NCBI GenBank assembly: GCA_964604675.1 | Contig: CAZSAT010000023.1 | Coordinates: 1-64,000, forward strand | Origin: CAZSAT01 sp964604675 | GTDB taxonomy: Bacteria; Myxococcota_A; UBA796; CAJQPC01 | Direction of reading: 5' to 3' | Length of the DNA: 64,000 nt | Shown: positions 43,851 to 53,074 of the stretch, piece by piece | How the letters are laid out: each line of letters opens with the position of its first letter | How positions within the stretch are numbered: position 1 is the first letter of the stretch | Made by a program: the position numbers and the translations under genes | The notes under the pieces: generated by a model | Databases searched by the model: none | What the model was told of the DNA's origin: nothing | Seen by the model: the letters and a program-made list of their open reading frames with translations, nothing else

Positions 43851-45127
43851 CGTGCTCTCTCCTGTGCGAGCCGCGCGAACTCGCGTCCGCGGTGCTCGAA
43901 GTTCTCGAACTCGTCGAAGCTGGAGCAGCCGGGGCTCAGCAACACCTCGTCGCCAGGACGGGCCACGCTCGACGCCACGGCCACCGCATCCTCCAGGCTC
44001 CGGGCGCGAAGCGGCGACAGCGTGGCCAGCTGCTCGGCAATCAGCTCGCCTGCCCCGCCGAAGCAGATGACGGCGCGCGCACTGCGCTCCAGCGCCGCCT
44101 TCAACACCCCGAAGTCGCTGCCTTCCTTGGCCTGCCCACCGAGCAACACGACAGCGGGCCGCGCGAGGCCAGCCAGGGCCGCCTCGGTGCTGGCCAGGTT
44201 CGTGGCCTTGGAGTCGTTGACGAAGCGCACGCCGCCGTGCTCGGCCACCAACTCGAGGCGATGAGGCAGCCCGACGAGCCGCCCGGCGTCCAGCTCGTCG
44301 ATGGACGCACCCACACCCTGGGCGAGCAGGGCCGAGACCCCGGCGTTCCACTGGTTGATGCTCCCCTCCACCGCGGAGACGTCGAGCTCGCCATGGTCGA
44401 AGCGTGCCATGCCCTGGTCGACCTGCACGCCGGGCAACGCATCGAGCCACCGCCGCTCCCCACCGCGTCCAGCCGAAGCCGCGAGGAGCCGGGGGTCGTG
44501 GGGCATGCAGGCCCAGCCCTCGTTCGGGAGCGCGTCGAAGAGGCGGCACTTGTGCTCGGCGTAGACTTCCATCGTGCCGTGGCGGCCGAGATGATCCATG
44601 CTGAGGTTGAGCACCGCGGCCACGCTCGCCGTGAAGCTCCCGGGCAGCTCGAGCTGGTAGGAGGAGACCTCGACGACGAGCACGTCGTAGTCCCCGCCGA
44701 CCGCCTCCGAGAGCGGAGTGCCCAGGTTGCCTCCCGCGAAGACCCGCCGACCGGCCTGCGTCAGGAACTGGGCCGTGTAGCTGGTCACCGTGGACTTGCC
44801 GTTGGTGCCTGTCACGGCGACGGTCGGAACGTGCGGAAGCAGGCGCGCCGCGAAGCCGAGCTCACCGACCACGTCGACGCCCGCAGCACGCGCCAATGCG
44901 ACAGGGGGCGCCGCAGCGGGCACTCCGGGGGAGACCACGACGACATGTGCGTCGACCAGATCGGCATCCCGGTGCCCACCGAACACGTTCTCGACACCAT
45001 CGAGCGGCGTCGCCTCGGGGTTCCGGTCGGTGAGCACCACCCGCGCACCGAGCGACGCAGCGAGCGACGCGGCGGCCCGACCGGAGCGACCGGCCCCGAG
45101 GACGGTGACCTGGCGATCCGCCAACAT
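43847..45127 (-). CDS. murD: UDP-N-acetylmuramoylalanine--D-glutamate ligase
   Basis: A 426-residue Mur ligase that adds D-Glu to UDP-MurNAc-L-Ala. The N-terminal VTVLGAGRSGRAAASLAASLG binds the nucleotide; central ATP loop GTNGKSTVTSY, the VEVSSYQLE and LNLSMDHLGRHG segments, and the C-terminal FVNDSKATN and SPGCSSFDEFENFEHRG are those of MurD. It overlaps mraY (TGATG) and ftsW (ATGA). Confidence 0.96.
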   Translation of the reverse strand: MLADRQVTVLGAGRSGRAAASLAASLGARVVLTDRNPEATPLDGVENVFGGHRDADLVDAHVVVVSPGVPAAAPPVALARAAGVDVVGELGFAARLLPHVPTVAVTGTNGKSTVTSYTAQFLTQAGRRVFAGGNLGTPLSEAVGGDYDVLVVEVSSYQLELPGSFTASVAAVLNLSMDHLGRHGTMEVYAEHKCRLFDALPNEGWACMPHDPRLLAASAGRGGERRWLDALPGVQVDQGMARFDHGELDVSAVEGSINQWNAGVSALLAQGVGASIDELDAGRLVGLPHRLELVAEHGGVRFVNDSKATNLASTEAALAGLARPAVVLLGGQAKEGSDFGVLKAALERSARAVICFGGAGELIAEQLATLSPLRARSLEDAVAVASSVARPGDEVLLSPGCSSFDEFENFEHRGREFARLAQERAR

Positions 45128-46227
45128 CAGCGCAGCTTCAGGGTCGACAGGGCGACCAGTGCGAGGAGGATGCTGATGATCCAGAACCGCACGATGATCT
45201 TGGGCTCCGACCAGCCCTGCTTCTCGTAGTGGTGATGGATGGGCGCCATGGCGAAGATGCGCTTGCCGCGCAGCTTGTAGCTGCCCACCTGGAGGATGAC
45301 CGAGAGCGCCTCCATCACGAAGACGCCGCCGATCACCGCGAGCAGCAGCTCGTGATGGGTCAGCAAGGCGAGCGAGCCGAGCACGCCGCCGAGCGCCAGG
45401 GAGCCCACGTCGCCCATGAAGATCTGCGCAGGGTAGGCGTTGTACCAGAGGAACCCGAGGCCAGCACCGACCAGGCACATCGCCAGGATGGTCAGCTCGC
45501 TGGCACCGTCGACGTAGGGAACCGACAGGTAGTCGGCAAAGCCCACGTGCCCTGCCACGTACGCGAGGATGCCGTAGCAGACGGCGGAGGTCATCACGGG
45601 CCCGATCGCCAACCCGTCGAGGCCATCGGTGAGGTTCACGGCGTTCGAGGCGCCGACGAGCAGGAAGAGCACGAAGAGCACCCAGATCCAGACGTAGGGG
45701 CCCGAGAAGTCGAGCACGATCTCCTTGAGAAACGGCAGCGGCACGATGGGTTCGATCACGCCGGCGTACCAGCCCCACCCGAAGGCGCCCCCGCCGATGA
45801 GGACCTGGAACAGGATCTTCATGCGTCCGGCCAGGCCGTCGGAGCTGCGCTCCATGACCTTCTTCCAGTCGTCGTAGAATCCGATGGCGCCGTAGCCGAC
45901 CAGCACGAACAGCGCGATCCAGACCACCGGCTGATCGAGCCGGCACCACATCAGGGCCGACAGGGTGATGCCGACCAACATCGGGACACCGCCCATCGTG
46001 GGCGTTCCCGCCTTGTTCAGCAGGTGGCTGTCGGGCCCGTCGGTGCGGATGATCTGCTCCATCCGCTGCCTCTGCATCCAGCGGATGAACGCCGGGTAGA
46101 GCAGGTAGCAGAAGCCGAGCGCGGTGATCAGCGCCCAGGCCGTGCGAAACGAGACGTACCGGAAGACGTTGAAGGCACCGAAGGCGCCCCCAGACTCCGA
46201 GAGCGGAACGAGCAGGTGGTAGAGCAT
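45127..46227 (-). CDS. mraY: Phospho-N-acetylmuramoyl-pentapeptide-transferase
   Basis: A 366-residue inner-membrane enzyme with about ten helices that joins phospho-MurNAc-pentapeptide to undecaprenyl phosphate (lipid I). The conserved loops are present: GTPTMGGVPML, the catalytic FYDDWKK, NAVNLTDGLDGLAIG, IFMGDVGSLALGG and the HHHYE of the last loop. It starts directly after the murF stop (TAGATG) and overlaps murD (TGATG). Confidence 0.97.
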   Translation of the reverse strand: MLYHLLVPLSESGGAFGAFNVFRYVSFRTAWALITALGFCYLLYPAFIRWMQRQRMEQIIRTDGPDSHLLNKAGTPTMGGVPMLVGITLSALMWCRLDQPVVWIALFVLVGYGAIGFYDDWKKVMERSSDGLAGRMKILFQVLIGGGAFGWGWYAGVIEPIVPLPFLKEIVLDFSGPYVWIWVLFVLFLLVGASNAVNLTDGLDGLAIGPVMTSAVCYGILAYVAGHVGFADYLSVPYVDGASELTILAMCLVGAGLGFLWYNAYPAQIFMGDVGSLALGGVLGSLALLTHHELLLAVIGGVFVMEALSVILQVGSYKLRGKRIFAMAPIHHHYEKQGWSEPKIIVRFWIISILLALVALSTLKLR

Positions 46228-47574
46228 CTAGTCTCCCAGCCCTTGCAGGACTCGTTCCATACGCGTCCCCCGGCTTCCTTTCACGAGCACCACGTCACCC
46301 GGACGGAGCATGGGCGCTACCCGTTCACCGAGCCTGGCCGCGTCCTCGGCGACCACGACCGGCACGCTCGCGTAGGCGGCCGCGGCGCTCATCCGTGCAC
46401 CGGCGAGCCCGAGCAGGTCGACGCCCAGGCGGCTCGCAAGCTCGACCGCCTCGCGGTGTGCCGGGGCCTCGGCATCGCCCAGCTCGAGCATGTCCCCCAA
46501 CAGCGCGATGCGGCGACCACCCGTGGCCTGGAGAAGGGTCTGGAGCGCCGCGGCGAGGCTGGCGGGGTTGGCGTTGTAGGCGTCGTTGACCACCGTGATG
46601 CCGCCGCGCCGCTCGACCCGCATGCGCATCCCGACAGGCGAGTAGCGCGCCAGACCTGCAGCGATCTCGTGCGCTGGGATGCCCAGCACGTGGCCGACGG
46701 CAACGGCGGCGAGCGCGTCGAGAGCGAGGTGGTGTCCAGGCGCCGCGACGGTGGCGCACACGGCGCCTCCGGGCGTCGACACCTCCACCTCCGTGCTCAG
46801 CGAGGCCCCGTCGACGTGGGCCTTCAGCAACTGCACGTCGCATCCCTGCTCGGATCCGTAGCGCAGCACGCCAACGCCAGCAGGGACCGGCATCGCGGCC
46901 ACGAAGGGGTCGTCCATGTTCACGAGCACGGTGTCGCCCGGCCGCGAACCGTCGAACAGCTCCTGCTTGCACGCCGCGACGCCAGCCAAGGTCCCCGTGC
47001 CCTGGAGGTGCGCTGCCGAGACGTTGGTGATCAAGCGCACGCTGGGCGCGCAGAGATCCTGCAGTCGAGCGATCTCGCCCGGCGCGCTCATGCCCATCTC
47101 GAGCACCCAGGCCGCTGCGCCCGTCGGGGCAGCGAGCACGGAGAGCGGAAGCCCGATGTGGTTGTTCAGGTTGCCGGCCGTTCCGTGCACGACCCCGAGC
47201 GACGACAGCACCGGCTCGATCATGGCTCGCGTGGTCGTCTTGCCCGCGCTGCCCGTGATGCCGACGACCGGCCCTTGGAAGCGCGCGCGGCGCCAGGCGC
47301 TCGCCATCTGCAGGGCGTCGAGCGTGTCGTCGACCACCACGAGGCCCGCGGACCAGTCGTCCGGGGCGTGCTCGGCGATCACGCCCGCGACGCCCGCCGC
47401 GCCGGCCTGGTCCAGGAAGTCGTGGCCGTCGAAGCGCTCGCCCCGCAGAGCCAGGAACCAGTCTCCAGCTCCAAGCCGGCGCGTGTCGGTGACCAACGCA
47501 CCGACGCCACCCTCGCCGGCCGCACGTCCCCCGGTGGCGACGGCCCAGCCAGCCGCGTCCAACCGGCAGCTCAC
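46228..47574 (-). CDS. murF: UDP-N-acetylmuramoyl-tripeptide--D-alanyl-D-alanine ligase
   Basis: A 448-residue Mur ligase. The ATP loop GITGSAGKTTTRAM, then NLNNHIGLPL, EMGMSAPGEIARL, and the C-terminal NDAYNANPASLAAAL are typical of MurF, which completes UDP-MurNAc-pentapeptide using the dipeptide made by Ddl. It starts at a GTG that overlaps the murE stop (GTGA). Confidence 0.95.
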   Translation of the reverse strand: MSCRLDAAGWAVATGGRAAGEGGVGALVTDTRRLGAGDWFLALRGERFDGHDFLDQAGAAGVAGVIAEHAPDDWSAGLVVVDDTLDALQMASAWRRARFQGPVVGITGSAGKTTTRAMIEPVLSSLGVVHGTAGNLNNHIGLPLSVLAAPTGAAAWVLEMGMSAPGEIARLQDLCAPSVRLITNVSAAHLQGTGTLAGVAACKQELFDGSRPGDTVLVNMDDPFVAAMPVPAGVGVLRYGSEQGCDVQLLKAHVDGASLSTEVEVSTPGGAVCATVAAPGHHLALDALAAVAVGHVLGIPAHEIAAGLARYSPVGMRMRVERRGGITVVNDAYNANPASLAAALQTLLQATGGRRIALLGDMLELGDAEAPAHREAVELASRLGVDLLGLAGARMSAAAAYASVPVVVAEDAARLGERVAPMLRPGDVVLVKGSRGTRMERVLQGLGD

Positions 47575-49007
47575 GCGACCTCCAGGGCGCGGGCAGCGAC
47601 CGTCCGGTCGTCGAAGGGGTGCTTCACACCAGCGATCTCCTGGTAGGTCTCGTGCCCCTTTCCGGCCAGGAGCACCACATCTCCGGGGCGCGCGAGCTTC
47701 AGAGCCTCCGCGATCGCCTCCGCCCGGTCCTCGATCACGATCGCGTCGGAACGCAGTCCGGGCCTCAGATCTTCGAGGATCGCGCCGGGGGACTCGCCCC
47801 GCGGGTTGTCCGACGTGGCGACCACGATCTCGGCCTCGGACGCCGCCCGCGCCATGAGCTCCCGCTTGCCGCGGTCGCGATCACCCCCGCAACCGAACAC
47901 GACGATGCGCCGCCCCCGCGCCAGCTCCTCCAGCCCACTGAGGACAACCCTCAGGGCGTCGGGGGTGTGGGCATAGTCGACCAGGACATGGAACCCTCGC
48001 GCACACGGCACCGGCTCGAGACGTCCCGGGATGGCCTCCAGAGAGGCGATGCCCTCGACGACGTGTTCCGGGTCCAGATCGAGCGCGAGCGCAGCGCCGG
48101 CCGCAGCCAGGGCGTTGGCTACGTTGTGCCGACCGACCAGCTTCAGCTCCAGGGGCAGCGAGCCGCGCGGCGTCTTGATCCGTCCGCGAGCGCCGTCGAG
48201 CCCGAGCACCAGACGCTCCGGACAGAGGTGGCCACGCGTCAAGCCGAAGCCCCACCTGCGCACATCGCCCCTTCGCGGGGCGACCTCGTCGACCGCCACG
48301 TCCTCCACGTTCACGACTGCGGTTCCCCCGGGTGCCACGAGCTCGACGAAGAGCCGGCGCTTCGCGGCGGCGTAGGCCGCCATGTTCCCATGCACGTCGA
48401 GGTGATCCCGACTCAAGTTCGTGAAGACCGCGACGTCGAAGGAGGTGGCATCGACCCGGCGGGACGAAAGGCCAATGCTCGACACCTCCGCCGACACGAC
48501 CTGGCAGCCAGCCTCGTGCATCTCGCGCAGCAGCCCTTGCCAGACCGGGGCTGGCGGGCTCGTGTAGCTCGCGGGCCGGCGAGCTCCGAGGACGCGGTGA
48601 CCGGTCGTTCCGATCACGCCCGCGGGGGTCCCCGCGCGCCGGAGCACCGCCTCCAAGAGCAGGCTCACCGTGGTCTTGCCGTTGGTGCCGGTGATGCCGA
48701 CCACGCGCAAGGCGGCCGACGGGTCGCCGTTCAGGGCCGCCGCCAGGCGAGCCAGGGCCAAGCGGCTGTCGTCGACCACGATGCAGGCCACGTCGTCCGG
48801 CACCGCCACGAGCCGCTCCGACACCACGGCCGCAGCGGGAACCGACGAGGCATAGTCGTGGCCGTCGACGCGGCCGCCGCGCACCGCGACGAAGATCGCA
48901 GAGCGATCCGCATCCCGCGAGTCTTCGGTGACACGCAGGACCTCGACATCGGTCGGGCCGTGGACGGAGCGCGGCTCGACCCGCGGGAGCAGGTCCGTGA
49001 GGCGCAT
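47571..49007 (-). CDS. murE: UDP-MurNAc-tripeptide synthetase (meso-diaminopimelate-adding)
   Basis: A 478-residue Mur ligase that adds the third amino acid. ATP loop GITGTNGKTTVSLL, EVSSIGLSSRRV, TNLSRDHLDVHG and DYAHTPDALR are present, and the specificity motif DNPR (in TSDNPRGESP) points to meso-diaminopimelate rather than lysine, fitting a Gram-negative wall. The ATG at 49007 was chosen where the usual N-terminus (MRLTDLLP) begins; an in-frame GTG 20 codons upstream would add a Pro-rich tail. Its ribosome site is weak. It follows a 346-base gap after ftsI, the only large gap in the first part of the dcw cluster. Confidence 0.95.
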   Translation of the reverse strand: MRLTDLLPRVEPRSVHGPTDVEVLRVTEDSRDADRSAIFVAVRGGRVDGHDYASSVPAAAVVSERLVAVPDDVACIVVDDSRLALARLAAALNGDPSAALRVVGITGTNGKTTVSLLLEAVLRRAGTPAGVIGTTGHRVLGARRPASYTSPPAPVWQGLLREMHEAGCQVVSAEVSSIGLSSRRVDATSFDVAVFTNLSRDHLDVHGNMAAYAAAKRRLFVELVAPGGTAVVNVEDVAVDEVAPRRGDVRRWGFGLTRGHLCPERLVLGLDGARGRIKTPRGSLPLELKLVGRHNVANALAAAGAALALDLDPEHVVEGIASLEAIPGRLEPVPCARGFHVLVDYAHTPDALRVVLSGLEELARGRRIVVFGCGGDRDRGKRELMARAASEAEIVVATSDNPRGESPGAILEDLRPGLRSDAIVIEDRAEAIAEALKLARPGDVVLLAGKGHETYQEIAGVKHPFDDRTVAARALEVA

Positions 49008-49081
49008 GGCTGGGGAGGCCGGGGGAGGGTGAGAGGGAGGATGGGGTAGAGAGGGGCGCCCCTCCACCTACTGCCAGGGAG

Positions 49082-49357
49082 TCAGTAGGGATGGAAGTCT
49101 TGGCGTGCTGGCGAAGAGGCGCCTCTGAACGGGGAAGGGGGCGAGCCGCCGAGAGAAGCTGCGTCGTCAGGGTCAGCAGCGAATTCGACACGTAGGGTCC
49201 AGCGGGCAACAGCTCGAGCGTTCTGCTGCGACACGTCCGTGCAGAGGTCCTGGGAGGCAGGGCCGGACTTCTGCAAGGTCCACGTGGCGGGGGATGCCAC
49301 GCGGATCGTGCCGCGGTGACGCGGACTCCTCTCGGCGCTCGTGAAGCGAAGGTTCAT
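49082..49357 (-). CDS. Possible small protein between ftsI and murE
   Basis: A 91-residue frame whose ATG overlaps the ftsI stop (ATGA), the same coupling seen at almost every junction of the cluster. The first ~45 codons have mostly G or C at the third position, like real genes here; the second half does not, so the frame may be coding only in part or not at all. No domain, signal or family is recognised. It fills most of the 346-base ftsI-murE spacer (49008-49353), in which I otherwise see only the 12-bp palindrome AGAGGCGCCTCT near 49123. Confidence 0.3.
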   Translation of the reverse strand: MNLRFTSAERSPRHRGTIRVASPATWTLQKSGPASQDLCTDVSQQNARAVARWTLRVEFAADPDDAASLGGSPPSPFRGASSPARQDFHPY

Positions 49358-51396
49358 TGGAAGCGGATCTCCACGCGCTCGCCAGCGGCGAGCGGGGTTC
49401 CCGCAGGGGGACGTTGTTCGGACGCCACTCCGGAGCCGGCGAGCGCGAGCTCGAAGCCGGCGCCATCCAGCGTGGCGAGGGTGTCGCGCATGGAGAGCCC
49501 GGTCAGGTCGGGCAGGCGCAGGAGGCCTTCGGGCGTCCACGCCAGCTCGGGCGCCACGACGGGAACCTCCTCGACGAGCTCGCGCGCAACGGGCGCATCG
49601 ACCTCGCCCTCCTCGAGCACCTGCGGGACGCCGAGGTAGCGCATCACCTCGGTGGTGATCTCGGCGAAGGCGGGGCCAGCCACCGTGCCGCCGTAGCGGC
49701 TGCCCTTCCGAGGCGTGTCAGCCGTGACGACGATCACGACCTGGGGATCGTCGACCGGCGCCACACCGATGAAGGACGCCATCCGTGCAGTCGGCGAATA
49801 GCGACCGTCCACCACCTTCTGCGCCGTCCCGGTCTTGCCGCCCGCCCTGTAGCCGGGGGTCTTGATCCGTTGGCCGGTTCCGCCTTCTTCCATGACCGAG
49901 CCGAGCATGCCGATCACCGTGTCCGCCACGGTCTCGTCGAGCACACGTTCGACCACCCGCGGCTCGTGGCGCTCGCTGACGTGGCCGGCCCGGTCCCGGA
50001 TCTCCTTGACGATCAGCGGCTGCAGGCGCTCACCGCCGTTCGCCAGGGTGCCGGTCGCGACGGCGAGCTGCAGCGCCGTCGAGGTCATGCCCTGGCCGTA
50101 GGACGTGGTGGCCAGCTCGATGGGCTTGATGCGCGAGGCCGCCCGGAGGGTGCCGCCCTGCTCGCGCGGAAGACCGATGCCGGTCGGAGCCCCGAAGCCG
50201 AAGCTTCGCAAGCCCTCGAGGGTGACCTCGGCGCCGAGCTCGAGGGCGAGCTTCGCGGAGCAGATGTTGGACGAGTACTTCAGCACCTCGCCCACGTTGA
50301 GCATCTTGTGCGGGTGGTCGTCATGGATCGTGCGCCGACCGACGCGCCACGCGCCGCCCTCGCAGTCCATCATCGTGTCCGCCTGGACCAGCTCCTCCTG
50401 CAGCGCCAGCGCCACCACGAACGGTTTCAGCACCGAGCCCGGCTCGTAGGTCTCCGCGACCGCGTAGTTCTTGAGGCTGTCGAGGTCCGCCGCCCGATCG
50501 TTGAGGTTGAGCGTGGGGCGACTGGCCATGGCCAGCACCTCGAAGGTGTCGACGTCCAGCACCACCGCCGTGGCCGCCAGCGGCTCCGATCGCTCCATGA
50601 TGCCGTCGAGCGCGTCCTCCACGACCTGCTGCACGTAGCGGTCGAGCGTGAGCACCACGGTGTCGCCGGACTGGGCCCGCCGGAAGAACCCGAGGTCGGT
50701 CGAGAGCGCACGTCCGCGCCGGTCGCGCTGCATCACCACCTTGTAGGTCGCGCCGCGAAGGGTCTCCTCCTGGGAGCGCTCGACGCCCTCCTGGCCGCGA
50801 CCGTCCCAGCTCACCAGACCAAGGACCTGGGCGGCGAGCGACCGTCCCGGGTAGAACCGCGCCGGAATGTCGCGCGTGAACAGCACGCCCGCGTCCTCGA
50901 TGGCCGCAATGGCCGCGAGGTGATCCGGATCGACCTGACGGGCGAGCGGCACCTCGACCTTGCCGCTCCGAGAGAGGCGGTCGGCGAGCACGTGCTCGGG
51001 AGTGTCGACGTAGGGCGCAAGGCGAGCCGCGAGCTCATCTGGGCCGAGGGCGGGCAGCTTCTGCGACAGGCGCTTCGGGTTGGCGTAGAGCGCTGGCATG
51101 TCCACGGTGGTGGCCAGCGGCGCCCCGTCGCGGGCGAGCACCTCGCCGCGGGGGGCGGTGATCAGCTCGGCCTCCGTGAACTGGTCGGCCGCCTTCTGGG
51201 CCAGGCGGTCGTCGGGCATCAGCATCAGCGGCACGGCGCGGAAGGCCAGGATGACGTAGCTGACGACCACCAGCACGACGACGAGCAGAGCGCGATCCCG
51301 AGCTTGATCCACACACGCCCGCGACTCGGCCTCGTGGACCTCCGGCGGGGGCGGGAACGGCGACCAACGCCGTGGCTCGAGCTCGATGCGCTTCAT
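49354..51396 (-). CDS. ftsI: Septal penicillin-binding protein FtsI (PBP3) with PASTA domain
   Basis: A 680-residue class B transpeptidase: one membrane helix at about 37-58, a dimerisation/pedestal region, and a transpeptidase domain with all three active-site motifs, SVLK (321-324), SSN (375-377) and KTG (521-523). The consensus before the nucleophile is YEPGS as usual. A C-terminal PASTA domain (about 612-680) is present, as in many Myxococcota and Gram-positive homologues, and may sense wall material. It cross-links septal peptidoglycan together with FtsW. It overlaps the ftsL stop (ATGA). Confidence 0.95.
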   Translation of the reverse strand: MKRIELEPRRWSPFPPPPEVHEAESRACVDQARDRALLVVVLVVVSYVILAFRAVPLMLMPDDRLAQKAADQFTEAELITAPRGEVLARDGAPLATTVDMPALYANPKRLSQKLPALGPDELAARLAPYVDTPEHVLADRLSRSGKVEVPLARQVDPDHLAAIAAIEDAGVLFTRDIPARFYPGRSLAAQVLGLVSWDGRGQEGVERSQEETLRGATYKVVMQRDRRGRALSTDLGFFRRAQSGDTVVLTLDRYVQQVVEDALDGIMERSEPLAATAVVLDVDTFEVLAMASRPTLNLNDRAADLDSLKNYAVAETYEPGSVLKPFVVALALQEELVQADTMMDCEGGAWRVGRRTIHDDHPHKMLNVGEVLKYSSNICSAKLALELGAEVTLEGLRSFGFGAPTGIGLPREQGGTLRAASRIKPIELATTSYGQGMTSTALQLAVATGTLANGGERLQPLIVKEIRDRAGHVSERHEPRVVERVLDETVADTVIGMLGSVMEEGGTGQRIKTPGYRAGGKTGTAQKVVDGRYSPTARMASFIGVAPVDDPQVVIVVTADTPRKGSRYGGTVAGPAFAEITTEVMRYLGVPQVLEEGEVDAPVARELVEEVPVVAPELAWTPEGLLRLPDLTGLSMRDTLATLDGAGFELALAGSGVASEQRPPAGTPLAAGERVEIRFQ

Positions 51397-51719
51397 GGGC
51401 GGATCACGTCCACCACGGCGACGCCCGCCACCAGACCCAGGCTTCCGGCCGACGACTTGAGCGCGGCGAGGTCCTTGCGCGCAGCGAGCTCGAGCGCGAG
51501 ACGGTCATGCTCGACGTTCAGCTGCTCGAGCTGGGCGAGGCTCGCGTCGAGGGCGCTGGCGGAGTCGCGCACGTCGACGCGGCTCCACACGTAGAACATC
51601 AGCGCGAAGACGAGCATCGCGAAGATCGTGGCGTAGCGAGCCAACACCGGGATCTGGAGCCCCAACAGGAGCGGGCCGCGACGCAGATCGAGTGTGGAGA
51701 CGCCGTCGAAGACCTTCAT
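51393..51719 (-). CDS. ftsL: Cell division protein FtsL
   Basis: A 108-residue bitopic protein: short basic N-terminus, one helix at about 28-46, then a leucine-rich coiled coil (about 50-85, SASALDASLAQLEQLN). Sequence is poorly conserved in FtsL generally, so the call depends on size, topology and position between rsmH and ftsI. FtsL pairs with FtsB and FtsQ to activate FtsWI. Its start overlaps the rsmH stop (ATGA) and its stop overlaps ftsI. Confidence 0.85.
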   Translation of the reverse strand: MKVFDGVSTLDLRRGPLLLGLQIPVLARYATIFAMLVFALMFYVWSRVDVRDSASALDASLAQLEQLNVEHDRLALELAARKDLAALKSSAGSLGLVAGVAVVDVIRP

Positions 51720-52624
51720 GTTGCACTCCTGTCCAGGGCGAGTCCCCGCAGACGCGCCGAGCGGGCGCGTGGGTTGCCATCGGTGGCGGTGATGGGCTTG
51801 CGGGTCAGCAGCCGCGCGACCGGCGGCGTGACCGGCTGACCGTAGGCATCGCGGGGGGTGCCGACGCCCGCCAGCTCGCGGAACGTGGACTTCACGAGCC
51901 GATCGTCCAAGCTCATGAAGCTGATGATGGCCACACGTCCCTGCTCGACCAGGACCTGCGGAAGCGTGGCCAGGAGCGCGCTGAGTTCCTCGAATTCGTG
52001 GTTCACCGCGATCCGAAGCGCCTGGAAGGTCTTCGTTGCAGGATGGGCCCGCTTCCACGGACCGCCCCGAGCACCGGCGACCACCTCCGCCAGGTGCAGC
52101 GTGTCCCGGAACGGGCGCTCCGCCACGATCTGGCGAGCGATCCGACGACTCTGCCGCTCGTCGCCGTACCGCCAGATGATGTCGGCGAGCTCCTCCTCGG
52201 TCACCCGGTCGATGAGTTCCGCAGCGGTCTCGGGCAGGTCGGGACCCATGCGCATGTCGAGCGGGCCAGCCTTCTGGAAGCTGAAGCCGCGATCCGCCAC
52301 GTCCAGCTGGGGGCTCGACACGCCCAGGTCGGCCACGAGGCCGTCCACACGCTCGATGCCCAGGGTGTCCAGGTGCTGCCGGATCGCGCCGAAGCTCCCC
52401 CGCACGGCCGTGAACGCCGAGCCGAAGGGCGCCAGTCGCTCGCCGGCCGCTCGCAACGCACCGGGATCGCGATCGATCCCGATCACGCGGCAGTCGGCCG
52501 CCCGGAGCAACAACTCGCTGTGCCCGCCCCCACCGAGGGTGCAGTCCACGTAGATCCCGCCGTCGAGGGGCGCGAGCAGGCCGACCGCCTCGGACCCGAG
52601 CACGGTGACGTGGTGGAAGGTCAC
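51716..52624 (-). CDS. rsmH: 16S rRNA (cytosine-1402-N4)-methyltransferase RsmH (MraW)
   Basis: A 302-residue SAM-dependent methyltransferase that modifies C1402 in the ribosomal P site. Motif I is DCTLGGGGHSELLL; GLVADLGVSSPQLD, ADRGFSFQKAGPLDMRM, ERVDGL and FQALRIAVNHE follow as in the family. It starts at GTG 52624, one base after the mraZ stop (TGAGGTG), so the two are probably coupled. Second gene of the dcw cluster. Confidence 0.95.
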   Translation of the reverse strand: MTFHHVTVLGSEAVGLLAPLDGGIYVDCTLGGGGHSELLLRAADCRVIGIDRDPGALRAAGERLAPFGSAFTAVRGSFGAIRQHLDTLGIERVDGLVADLGVSSPQLDVADRGFSFQKAGPLDMRMGPDLPETAAELIDRVTEEELADIIWRYGDERQSRRIARQIVAERPFRDTLHLAEVVAGARGGPWKRAHPATKTFQALRIAVNHEFEELSALLATLPQVLVEQGRVAIISFMSLDDRLVKSTFRELAGVGTPRDAYGQPVTPPVARLLTRKPITATDGNPRARSARLRGLALDRSAT

Positions 52625-52625
52625 C

Positions 52626-53051
52626 TCATCGAGCCGTGCGGCGAGACGCCAGGACGTGCCGGCGGCGCTCCTGCCAGCGCTCAGCATCCCAGAGCTCGAT
52701 GAACTCGAGCATCGTGTGGAGGACCACCTCACGCCGAAGCCCAGCCTCCTCGCGGAGCCCCTCGGGGATGCGCATCCGCCCCTGGCTGTCGACCTTGCAG
52801 TCCTCGGCGCAGGCGAGGAAGGCATGCTGGAGCTCGATGCTGCGTGGATCGAACGGGTCGAGTTCGCGGATGGGCCCTTCCACACAACGCTCGAAGTCCT
52901 CCGGGCTGTAGGCCCGGATCGCACCGTCGTAGGATGTGAGCACCAAGCCTTGTACATCTCCGCCGTCCTCATCCTTCCGCAAACGCGCGGGCAGAGCGAT
53001 CCGCCCTTTTTCATCCAACTTGACCGTGACCTGGCAGCGTCGGGTCCTCAC
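52626..53051 (-). CDS. mraZ: Transcriptional regulator MraZ
   Basis: A 141-residue protein of the AbrB-like fold with two MraZ repeats: KLDEKGRIALPARLRKD near the start and CKVDSQGRMRIPEGLREEAG in the second half. MraZ binds direct repeats upstream of its own gene and regulates the dcw cluster in E. coli, Mycoplasma and others. It starts at GTG 53051 after GAGGAAGG. Repeats fitting MraZ boxes lie 26-80 bases upstream. Confidence 0.92.
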   Translation of the reverse strand: MRTRRCQVTVKLDEKGRIALPARLRKDEDGGDVQGLVLTSYDGAIRAYSPEDFERCVEGPIRELDPFDPRSIELQHAFLACAEDCKVDSQGRMRIPEGLREEAGLRREVVLHTMLEFIELWDAERWQERRRHVLASRRTAR

Positions 53052-53074
53052 CCTTCCTCGGGGCTGGGGAGACA

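Noticed and set aside
45229..47646. An 805-residue plus-strand frame opposite mraY-murF
   Set aside because: Antisense shadow of two well-conserved genes, with His/Arg-rich composition and no ribosome site.
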